Below, one piece after another: positions 23,742-30,096 of a DNA stretch of 30,096 nt. Made by a program: the position numbers and the translations under genes. Below the pieces are notes generated by a model. That model was given only the letters and a program-made list of their open reading frames with translations, searched no databases and was not told the DNA's origin. Each line of letters begins with the position of its first letter. The stretch's first letter is position 1. Source of the DNA: Candidatus Acetothermia bacterium (GTDB lineage: Bacteria > Bipolaricaulota > Bipolaricaulia > RBG-16-55-9 > JANLFV01); the NCBI GenBank assembly GCA_028275195.1, contig JAPWVC010000003.1, positions 1 through 30,096 on the forward strand, written 5' to 3'.

Positions 23742-24617
23742 ATGCTAGCCCAACTGATCCTCAGCGGCCTGGCCTCGGGGAGCCTCTATGCGATGATGGC
23801 CATCGGCCTAATCCTCGTCTATAAGACCACTCACATCCTCAACTTCGGCTACGGCGATATGACGATGTTCAGCACCTTCATCGCCTACATGCTCCTCACC
23901 TGGTATAAGCTCCCCTTCGCCGTGGCCTTCTTCGGGGCGATCGCCTGCGGCCTCCTCTTGGGGGTGATCGTCGACCGCGGCTTCCTGAAGTTGGCGAAGG
24001 ATGCCCCGGTGACGAGCCTCTTCATCGCCACCCTGGGGATCGGGATGATCCTCGAGGCCGTGGCCGGCTGGATCTGGGGCTACGATACCAAGCCCTTCCC
24101 CTATGTTATTAAGGGCCCGCCGCTCTTCCTCGGGGGTGTGGTGATCCGTCGGCACGACCTTCTGGTCTTCGGGGTCGCTGGCGCAATCGCGCTCCTCCTC
24201 TTCGCGATGTTCAAGTTCACTGACCTCGGGATCGCCATGCGCGCGACGGCCCAGAACCGCCAGGCCGCGCGGCTCATGGGGATCGATGTCGGGAAGATCG
24301 CCACTCTGAGCTGGGCCTTGGGGGTGGGACTGGGGGCCCTCGCGGGGGTCCTGATCGCCCCGATCGTCTTCCTGGACCTCTCGAGGATGATCCTGGTGAT
24401 GATCAAGGCCGTGGCCGCGGCGGTCCTGGGCGGGTTCACCAGCCTCCCGGGGGCGATCGTGGGCGGGCTCCTCCTCGGGGTGATGGAGAACCTGACTATA
24501 TACATGCCCGCGGCCTTAGCGCCCCTCAAGACCACCTTTGTCTTCCTGTTGATCATCATCGTCCTGGCCATCCGGCCCCAGGGGCTCCTGGGGGAGCCGG
24601 TCGGGAGGAGGGTCTAG
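23742..24617 (+). CDS. livH: Branched-chain amino acid-type ABC transporter permease LivH
   Basis: Inner-membrane permease, 291 residues, about eight membrane segments. It opens with LILSGLASGSLYAMMAIGLI and YKTTHILNFGYGDMTMFS, typical of LivH. The cytoplasmic coupling loop is RATAQNRQAARLMGID, which contacts the ATPase, and the C-terminus ends RPQGLLGEP as in the family. HAAT/Liv systems import branched-chain amino acids but also urea, amides and aromatic or aliphatic acids, so the label does not fix the substrate. It forms a heterodimer with LivM, whose gene starts 2 bases after this stop. Confidence 0.95.
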   Translation: MLAQLILSGLASGSLYAMMAIGLILVYKTTHILNFGYGDMTMFSTFIAYMLLTWYKLPFAVAFFGAIACGLLLGVIVDRGFLKLAKDAPVTSLFIATLGIGMILEAVAGWIWGYDTKPFPYVIKGPPLFLGGVVIRRHDLLVFGVAGAIALLLFAMFKFTDLGIAMRATAQNRQAARLMGIDVGKIATLSWALGVGLGALAGVLIAPIVFLDLSRMILVMIKAVAAAVLGGFTSLPGAIVGGLLLGVMENLTIYMPAALAPLKTTFVFLLIIIVLAIRPQGLLGEPVGRRV

Positions 24618-24619
24618 AG

Positions 24620-25594
24620 ATGAGGCGGCTGATCCTCTGGGGCGTGGCGCTCTGTCTGCTCGCACTGGCCCCGCTCTTCCTGAGGAGCTATACGCTCTAC
24701 ATCCTCAGCCTGGCCGGGGTCTATGTGATCGCCACGCTCGGGCTGAACCTCCTCACCGGCTATGCCGGGCAGCTCTCGATCGGCCATGCCGGGTTCTTGG
24801 CGATCGGGGCCTACACTTCCGCGCTCCTGGTGGCTAGATTAGGGCTCCCCTTCTGGCTCTCCATCCCCCTGGCGGGGCTCCTCACCGGCCTGACGGGGTT
24901 CATCCTCCTGGTCCCGGCCCTCCGCCTCACCGCCATCTACCTAGCGATCGCCACCCTCGGGTTCGGGGCCGCCGTGGCGGAGATCCTCCCACGCTGGACC
25001 GCCCTGACCGGCGGCTACCAGGGGATGAAGGTCCCCAAGGCGGTCCTCTTCGGGCTAGCGCTCGATTCCGATGTCAAGCTCTACTACCTGACCTTGAGCA
25101 TCGTGATCGTTATGCTCCTCCTGGCCAGGAATATCGTGGACTCCAAGATGGGGCGGGCCTTCATCGCCTTGCGGGACCAGGAGCGGGCGGCCCAGGCCTG
25201 CGGGATCAGCCTGACGCGGTATAAGGCCTATGCCTTCTTCATCAGCGCCTTCTATACCGGGATCGCCGGGGGGCTTTATAGCTTCGTGGTCGGCTACATC
25301 AGCCCTGGGGAGTTCGACCTCGCCAAGTCCCTTTTGATCTTCATGATGATGGCCCTTGGGGGGATGGCCTCCCTCCCCGGCTCGGTCTTAGGAGCCCTCT
25401 TCTTGAGCTTCCTCCCCCACTGGCTGAGCGGGTTCCGTGGGCTCCAGCAGTTCATCTACGGCGCGGCCCTAGTCCTGGTGGTCATCTTCATGCCCTATGG
25501 TTTCTGGGGCTTCGTCCGGCGCTGGACGATGCCCGATAAACTCGAGCGGCTCCCCCGCCCCTTAAGGGCGGTGGTGGAGTTCGTCCGTGGGTGA
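24620..25594 (+). CDS. livM: Branched-chain amino acid-type ABC transporter permease LivM
   Basis: Second permease subunit, 324 residues, with the LivM hallmarks LLTGYAGQLSIGHAGFLAIGAYTSALL (about residues 44-70), the helices RLTAIYLAIATLGFG, the ATPase-coupling loop SKMGRAFIALRDQERAAQACG and the SFLPHWLSGF region. Membrane segments span nearly the whole length. The SD GGAGGAGG lies in the end of livH. The C-terminal tail (about 300-324) is basic and cytoplasmic. It pairs with LivH to form the channel. Confidence 0.95.
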   Translation: MRRLILWGVALCLLALAPLFLRSYTLYILSLAGVYVIATLGLNLLTGYAGQLSIGHAGFLAIGAYTSALLVARLGLPFWLSIPLAGLLTGLTGFILLVPALRLTAIYLAIATLGFGAAVAEILPRWTALTGGYQGMKVPKAVLFGLALDSDVKLYYLTLSIVIVMLLLARNIVDSKMGRAFIALRDQERAAQACGISLTRYKAYAFFISAFYTGIAGGLYSFVVGYISPGEFDLAKSLLIFMMMALGGMASLPGSVLGALFLSFLPHWLSGFRGLQQFIYGAALVLVVIFMPYGFWGFVRRWTMPDKLERLPRPLRAVVEFVRG

Positions 25595-25604
25595 AGGGAT
25601 AAGG

Positions 25605-26372
25605 ATGGCGCTCTTAGAGGTCGAGGAGCTGACGATGCGGTTCGGCGGGGTAAAGGCCCTCGATGGGCTGAGCTTCGCCGTCGAGGAGGGCCAGATCGTC
25701 GGGCTGATCGGCCCCAACGGCGCGGGGAAGACGACCGTCTTCAACCTCATCAGCCGGTTCTACGATCCCGTGGGCGGGCGGATCCGCTTCCGTGGGGAGG
25801 ACCTCCTCCGGCTCAAGCCCCATCAGGTCCTGGAGCGGGGGATCGCCCGGACCTTCCAGAACCTCGGCTTATTCCCCTACATGACCGTCCTGGAGAACCT
25901 GCTGGTCGGGCGGCACATCCACTACAAGGCCGGGCCGTGGGCCTTGGCCCTCGGGCTGGGCCGGCGAGAGGAGCGGGCCTTCCGGGCCGAGGCGGAGGGG
26001 CTCCTGGATCGGCTCGGGCTAGGCCCGCTTAAAGGGGCGGTCGTGGCCTTCCTCCCCTACGGGACGAGGAAGTTCATCGAGCTGGCCAGGGCGCTGATGA
26101 CCCGTCCGAAGCTCCTCCTCCTCGATGAGCCCGTGGCGGGGATGAACGCCACGGAGACCCAGATGATGGGGGAGTTCATCAAGCGTGTCCGGGACGAATA
26201 CGGCCTGACGGTCCTGCTGGTCGAGCACGATATGTCCCTGGTGATGGGGATCTGCGAGAGGGTGATCGCCTTAAATTTCGGGAGGAAGATCGCCGAGGGG
26301 GCCCCCGAGGAGGTCCAGCGCGATCCGGCGGTGATCGAGGCCTACCTAGGAGAGGAGGTCAGGGTTGCTTAA
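25605..26372 (+). CDS. livG: ABC transporter ATP-binding protein LivG
   Basis: Cytoplasmic ATPase of the Liv-type importer. From ATG 25605 (SD GAAGGG, 6 bases upstream) it has 255 residues; a GTG at 25587 inside livM is possible but has no SD. Walker A GPNGAGKTT (36-44), Q-loop in ARTFQNLGLFPYMTVLENLLVG, Walker B LLLLDEPVAGMN and H-loop VEHDM are intact. The signature is LPYGTRKFIELARAL; the LivG norm has Gln/Arg-rich residues after YG, so TRKF is a variant that may still function. The C-terminal EVQRDPAVIEAYLGE is typical of LivG. The stop overlaps livF by 8 bases. Confidence 0.94.
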   Translation: MALLEVEELTMRFGGVKALDGLSFAVEEGQIVGLIGPNGAGKTTVFNLISRFYDPVGGRIRFRGEDLLRLKPHQVLERGIARTFQNLGLFPYMTVLENLLVGRHIHYKAGPWALALGLGRREERAFRAEAEGLLDRLGLGPLKGAVVAFLPYGTRKFIELARALMTRPKLLLLDEPVAGMNATETQMMGEFIKRVRDEYGLTVLLVEHDMSLVMGICERVIALNFGRKIAEGAPEEVQRDPAVIEAYLGEEVRVA

Positions 26373-27099
26373 GCTCGAGGGGGTGAGCACCTACTACGGC
26401 CCGATCCAGGCCCTGAAAGAGGTCACCCTCGAGGTCGAAGAGGGGGCGATCGTGGCCGTGCTCGGGGCCAACGGGGCGGGGAAGACGACACTGATGAACA
26501 CCATCTCCGGGCTGGTCCACCCCCGCGCGGGGGAGATCACCTTCCAAGGGCGGCGGATCGACCGCCTCCCCGCGGAGCGGATCGTCCGCTTGGGGATCAG
26601 CCTGGTCCCTGAAGGGCGGCAGCTCTTCCCTGATCTTACGGTCTGGGAGAACCTGAGGATGGGGGCCTTCATCCAGCGGGACCATCGTGGGATCAAGGAG
26701 AGCCTGGAGCGGGTCTTCGCCCACTTCCCGGTGCTAAGGGAGCGGCGGGGCCAGCTCGCGGGGACCCTCTCCGGCGGCGAGCAGCAGATGCTCGCGATCG
26801 CCCGGGGGCTGATGGCCCGTCCGAGGCTCCTCCTCCTGGACGAGCCCTCGCTCGGCCTCTCCCCGGTCCTGGTGCGGGAGCTCTTCCGGATCATCCGGGA
26901 GTTGAACCGTGAGGGGACGACCCTCCTCCTGGCGGAGCAGAATGCCCATATGGCCCTAACGACCGCTATGCGAGGCTATATCCTCGAGACGGGGAGGCTC
27001 GCCCTCTCAGGCCCCGCGGCGGAGCTAAGGGCGAACGAGCGGGTCCGCCAGCTCTACCTCGGGGTCCGGGCGGGGACAACCCCCCAAACCTTGAGCTAA
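26365..27099 (+). CDS. livF: ABC transporter ATP-binding protein LivF
   Basis: Second ATPase of the importer, 244 residues, beginning at a TTG codon (26365) 6 bases after AGGAGG (26353-26358) and inside the end of livG. Walker A GANGAGKTT (33-41), Q-loop region SLVPEGRQLFPDLTVWENL, canonical signature LSGGEQQMLAIARGL, Walker B LLLLDEPSLGLSP and the LLAEQNA H-loop region, in which Gln replaces the usual His as is normal for LivF. ATP hydrolysis by the LivG/LivF pair drives uptake. The C-terminal NERVRQLYLGV is family-typical. Confidence 0.94.
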   Translation: MLKLEGVSTYYGPIQALKEVTLEVEEGAIVAVLGANGAGKTTLMNTISGLVHPRAGEITFQGRRIDRLPAERIVRLGISLVPEGRQLFPDLTVWENLRMGAFIQRDHRGIKESLERVFAHFPVLRERRGQLAGTLSGGEQQMLAIARGLMARPRLLLLDEPSLGLSPVLVRELFRIIRELNREGTTLLLAEQNAHMALTTAMRGYILETGRLALSGPAAELRANERVRQLYLGVRAGTTPQTLS

Positions 27100-27115
27100 G
27101 CGAAGGAGGTGAGAT

Positions 27116-27175
27116 ATGGAGCAAGACCAGCCCTCAAAGCCAGAGCCTAAGGAGGCAAACTCAAGAAGGAGGTAA
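27116..27175 (+). CDS. Very small ORF (19 aa) between livF and the binding-protein gene
   Basis: ATG 27116 follows AAGGAGGTGA (27103-27112), almost fully complementary to the 16S 3' end, at 6-nt spacing. The 19 codons read MEQDQPSKPEPKEANSRRR and stop at TAA 27173-27175, two bases before the next gene's ATG. Its last codons (AGA AGG AGG) are themselves the SD of the binding-protein gene. The peptide is highly charged and Pro/Glu/Lys-rich with no hydrophobic segment, so it is not a membrane peptide. It may be a translated leader that controls entry of ribosomes into the binding-protein gene, which must usually be made in excess over the permease. No homologue is recognised. Confidence 0.5.
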   Translation: MEQDQPSKPEPKEANSRRR

Positions 27176-27177
27176 AG

Positions 27178-28359
27178 ATGAAGGGACGATTCTTCCGTTT
27201 TGTCCTGTTCGGGCTCTTTGCCCTGGCTCTAGCGGGGCTCTCCATCGCCCAGGAGGAGACCCCCGGAGTCACGGCCGATACGATCAAATTAGGGAGCTTC
27301 ATCGCCCAGTCCGGGCCGGTCGCCCCGATCGGGATCCCTGTAGTCCATGGGGCTCAGACATGGTATAACTTCATCAACGACCAGTGGGGCGGGATCTATG
27401 GCCGGAAGATCGAGTTCATCGCCCTCGACGACGGCTTCAATCCCGCGAACACCGTAGCTGTGGTGAAGAAGCTGGTCGAGGAGGAGAAGGTCTTCGCGAT
27501 CGTCAACCCCTTGGGGACGATCACCTACCAGGCGGTCTTCGACTACCTGAGGGAGCAGGGCGTCCCGGTCGTCTCGCCCCACGGGAATGCCGTCTTCATG
27601 TGCCAGCCTACAGTGCACACGGCCTTCTCGATCCAGCCGAATAACATCGCCTTCGGGCGGACCCTGGCCCAGTATGCGGTCCTCCGGCTCATGGCGAAGA
27701 AGATCGGGATCGCCTATGTCCAGGACGCCTTCGGGACTGAGCTGAACTATTATGTCTCGGACGAGCTCCAGAAGCGCGGGGTCACCCCGGTGGCCACCGT
27801 CTCCTACCCCGGGACGGAGACGAGCTTCAGCTCCTATGTCCTCCAGCTCCAGCAGGCCGGTGCTGAGGCCGTGATCCTCTTGGGTTATCTGGCCGATGCG
27901 GCCGCGATCCTCCGGGAGGCCGAGACCCTGGGGTATAAGCCGAAGTGGCTCGGGACGAATACCATCACGCCCGTCCTCTACCAGCTCGCTGGAGAGGCCG
28001 CCGAGGGGCTGATCGCCGAGGGGTTCGCCACCGACCCGAGCACGCCCTATCACCCCGAGGCCTACCTCTTCACCATGCTCCTTAACCGCTACTTCCCCGG
28101 AGAGGTCCCCAGCGGCTACTCCGAGATCGCCTACATCGGGGCCCAGATGGTCACCGACGCCCTCGTCCAGGCCGGGCCGGACCTCACGAGGGAGAAGTTC
28201 ATCGCGGCCCTGGAGACCTTCAAGGACTGGGAGCATGGCCTGACCCCACCGATCAGCTTCTCCCCCGAGGACCACTGCGGGATCGAGGCCCTCTGGCTCT
28301 TCGAGCTCCGCGGGGGCGGGGCGGCCTTCCTCGAGGAGTGGGACTGGACCCAGCACTAA
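27178..28359 (+). CDS. Periplasmic substrate-binding protein of the Liv/HAAT type
   Basis: Binds the solute and delivers it to LivHM. 393 residues; N-terminal signal peptide (basic MKGRFFR, hydrophobic core to about residue 20, likely cleavage after Ala24 in SIA-QEE). There is no lipobox Cys, so it is predicted to be soluble in a periplasm, not lipid-anchored. The mature part is the Peripl_BP_6 type I fold: TIKLGSFIAQSGPVAPIG, NFINDQWGGIYGRKIEFI, DDGFNPANTVAVVKKLVEEE, FAIVNPLGTITYQAV, KIGIAYVQDAFGTELNYYV and the GAEAVILLGYLADAAAILRE strand. The strong SD AAGGAGGT is 5 bases upstream. Ligand is unknown; neighbouring acyl-CoA ligases point to a carboxylic acid rather than leucine, as inference. 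Confidence 0.94.
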   Translation: MKGRFFRFVLFGLFALALAGLSIAQEETPGVTADTIKLGSFIAQSGPVAPIGIPVVHGAQTWYNFINDQWGGIYGRKIEFIALDDGFNPANTVAVVKKLVEEEKVFAIVNPLGTITYQAVFDYLREQGVPVVSPHGNAVFMCQPTVHTAFSIQPNNIAFGRTLAQYAVLRLMAKKIGIAYVQDAFGTELNYYVSDELQKRGVTPVATVSYPGTETSFSSYVLQLQQAGAEAVILLGYLADAAAILREAETLGYKPKWLGTNTITPVLYQLAGEAAEGLIAEGFATDPSTPYHPEAYLFTMLLNRYFPGEVPSGYSEIAYIGAQMVTDALVQAGPDLTREKFIAALETFKDWEHGLTPPISFSPEDHCGIEALWLFELRGGGAAFLEEWDWTQH

Positions 28360-28390
28360 CTAACCGCCCGAGCTGAGCCGAGGAAGGCTT

Positions 28391-28438
28391 GAGAAAAATA
28401 GGGAGGGGCCCCAAAGCCGGCCCCTCCCTCTCTTTTTC
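28391..28438. terminator. Strong bidirectional Rho-independent terminator
   Basis: GGGAGGGGCC (28401-28410) pairs with GGCCCCTCCC (28419-28428), a 10-bp perfect stem over an 8-nt loop. On the plus strand TCTCTTTTTC (28429-28438) follows; on the minus strand the complement of GAGAAAAATA (28391-28400) supplies a T run. It ends both the transporter operon and mutS2, whose stop codon abuts it. Confidence 0.93.
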
Positions 28439-30096
28439 AGCTCAGGTCGAGCTCGACTACGGTCACACCGTCTCCTCCCTCTCGCGGCGGGGCGGAATAA
28501 AAGGCCTTGACGAACGGCAGTTCCTTGAGGTGCTCCCGGATCGCCCGCCTCAGGGCACCCGTCCCCTTCCCGTGGATGATGTAGCCCTTCCCGACCTCGG
28601 CGAGCAGGAGCCGGTCGAGGTAGCGGTCGACCTTGCTCAGGGCCTCGACGGTCGTGAGGCCGTGGACGGAGAGCTCGAGCTTCACCTCGGGCTTGAACGA
28701 GAGCTCGTAGGCCGGCCTGGGGCGGGGGGCCTCCCGGCCTTGGGGCTCCACCTCAGGCCGGCGGAGGTCGGCCAGCCTTGCCCAGACCCGCCGGCCATCG
28801 AGCTCGACCGCGATCCTCCCTTCATCGAGCACCTCGCGGACGACCCCGACCCGCTCGGCCCCCAAAAGGTAGACCCGATCCCCCACCCGGAGCTCCTCGA
28901 GGCTGATAGGGCTCCGCTCTTGCTCGGCTAGCCTCTGTCCCGCGGCCTCCAGCTCGGCCTCGAGCCGCCCTAGCTCCTGGAGGGCTCGGCGAGCTTCGGC
29001 CTCCTCCCTGGCCCGGTGGAGGGCCTCCTCCAGCGCCCGCCTGGTCCGGCGTAAGAGCTCCTCGAGCTCCCGGAGCTCGGCGGAGAGGGCCTGCTCCTTC
29101 TCCTCCTTAATCCGACGGAGCCGCTCCGCATACTCCCGCTGGAGCCGCCCGGCCTCGCGGAGCCGCTCCTCCAGCTCCTCCCGCTCCTGGCGGATCAGGC
29201 TCCGCTCATGCTGGAGGTCCCGGATGATCTCCTCGACCCGGACCTCCCCCTCGGGGATCGCCCGCTTGGCCTCTTCCACGATCTCCCGGCTCAAGCCGAG
29301 CCGCTCGGCCACGATCAGGGCGTTGCTCGCGCCCACCCCCTCGAGGAGGCGATAGGTCGGGGCGAGGGTCTCGACATCGAACTCTACCGAGCAAGTCTTC
29401 AAGCGGGGGTCGAGGTAGGCGAACCGCTTTAAGGCCGAGAAGTGGGTGGTGACGGCCAGCTTGGCCCCCTTGAGGAGCAAGTATCTTAAGATCGCGATCC
29501 CCAGGGCCGCCCCCTCCTGAGGGTCGGTCCCCGCACCCAGCTCGTCCAAGAGCACGAGGGTCTCACTATCGACCTCCCGCAGGATCCCGATGATGTTCCG
29601 CATGTGGGAGGAGAAGGTTGAGAGGCTCTGCTCGATCGACTCCTCGCTCCCGATGTCGCTCCGGACCCTCTTGAAGATGGCCAGCTCGCTGTCGGGGGAG
29701 GCCGGGATCTGGAGCCCGGCCTGGGCTAGCAAGGTCAAAAGCCCGATCGTCTTCAAGGTGACGGTCTTCCCTCCCGTGTTCGGGCCGGTGATCAGGACCC
29801 CGTAGCTCCCGGCCCCGAAGTCGAGCTCGATCGGGACGACGCTCGCCCTCGGGAGGAGAGGATGCCGCGCGGAAATTAGGTGGACATGGCCGTGGAGGTT
29901 GAGCCTGGGCGAGGCACAGCGGAACTCCTGGGCGAACCTGGCCGCGGCATAGAGCCCGTCCAGCACACCTAAGGCCCTGAGGGTCTTGCGGAGCCTCCGC
30001 TCCTCCAGCTTGAGCCGGGCGGTCAGCTCCTTGAGGATCCGGAGCCGCTCCTCCCGGATCTGGCCCTCTAGCTCGCGGAGCTCGTTGTTCCCTTCC
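28437..30096 (-). CDS. mutS2: MutS2 family ATPase/Smr endonuclease (5' end outside window)
   Basis: Homologue of MutS without mismatch-recognition domains; acts against recombination intermediates or in ribosome-collision rescue, depending on the species studied. The frame is open to the window edge (NNELRELEGQIREERLRILKE reads on from 30095), so the N-terminus is missing; a GTG at 29966 is internal. Seen in order: ATPase with GPNTGGKTVTLKT, LVLLDELGAGTDPQEG (Walker B) and VTTHFSALKRFAY; a long Glu/Arg coiled coil (about 28920-29230) typical of MutS2; a KOW-like segment LRVGDRVYLLGAERVGVV; and a C-terminal Smr domain with LELSVHGL and HGKGTGALR. The usual LDLRG of Smr reads LELSVHG here. Confidence 0.95.
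   Translation of the reverse strand, partial: EGNNELRELEGQIREERLRILKELTARLKLEERRLRKTLRALGVLDGLYAAARFAQEFRCASPRLNLHGHVHLISARHPLLPRASVVPIELDFGAGSYGVLITGPNTGGKTVTLKTIGLLTLLAQAGLQIPASPDSELAIFKRVRSDIGSEESIEQSLSTFSSHMRNIIGILREVDSETLVLLDELGAGTDPQEGAALGIAILRYLLLKGAKLAVTTHFSALKRFAYLDPRLKTCSVEFDVETLAPTYRLLEGVGASNALIVAERLGLSREIVEEAKRAIPEGEVRVEEIIRDLQHERSLIRQEREELEERLREAGRLQREYAERLRRIKEEKEQALSAELRELEELLRRTRRALEEALHRAREEAEARRALQELGRLEAELEAAGQRLAEQERSPISLEELRVGDRVYLLGAERVGVVREVLDEGRIAVELDGRRVWARLADLRRPEVEPQGREAPRPRPAYELSFKPEVKLELSVHGLTTVEALSKVDRYLDRLLLAEVGKGYIIHGKGTGALRRAIREHLKELPFVKAFYSAPPREGGDGVTVVELDLS

Noticed and set aside
1..30096. Archaeal origin, suggested by PGI/PMI and the thiolase-DUF35 pair
   Set aside because: PriA, ClpC, SpoVG, MutS2, RNase III, strong SDs and sigma70-like promoters are bacterial; the other genes are also known in bacteria.
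1..30096. CRISPR array, insertion sequence, prophage or rRNA
   Set aside because: No spaced direct repeats, transposase, phage genes or rRNA-like sequence were seen on either strand.

Overview
The window is a GC-rich, gene-dense bacterial chromosome segment. Every gap is shorter than 300 bases; the largest is 15888-16137. Bacterial identity follows from PriA, ClpC/ClpE-type AAA+, RNase III, SpoVG, MutS2, strong Shine-Dalgarno (SD) sequences and sigma70-like promoters (TTGAYC, 17-nt spacer, TATAAT-like). A pyrophosphate-type phosphofructokinase next to a bifunctional phosphoglucose/phosphomannose isomerase, many overlapping start/stop codons and a solute-binding protein with a type I signal but no lipobox suggest a deep-branching, possibly thermophilic lineage, for example Bipolaricaulota/Acetothermia or a Chloroflexota relative. 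That placement is inference with low confidence.

Layout. 1-1967 (+): upper-glycolysis pair, PPi-PFK (5' end cut by the window) and PGI/PMI. 2018-4749 (+): a 55-residue ribbon-helix-helix protein with its own consensus promoter, a GNAT protein, an EamA transporter and a membrane-anchored SNase-like nuclease. 4789-13538 (-): one tightly coupled operon read from a promoter at about 13565, in the order YugP-like zinc metallopeptidase, rpe, clpC, ribD, purB, priA. It faces a divergent spoVG-rnc pair, followed by tRNA-Arg(CCU) and a tandem-GNAT gene.

16138-23602 (+): seven genes read from a promoter at 16076. They are an SDR dehydrogenase, acyl-CoA ligase 1, an alpha/beta hydrolase, a KASIII-like protein, acyl-CoA ligase 2, a thiolase and its DUF35 partner. 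23742-28359 (+) follows with its own promoter: a complete HAAT/Liv-type ABC importer plus a 19-codon ORF before the binding protein, ending at a strong bidirectional terminator. Together these look like uptake, CoA activation, oxidation and C-C bond cleavage (or formation) of a carboxylic acid that the sequence does not identify. The oddest member is the KASIII-like protein, which keeps the nucleophilic Cys but has Thr and Tyr where FabH has its catalytic His and Asn. The window ends inside mutS2 (-).

No CRISPR array, insertion sequence, prophage or rRNA was seen.
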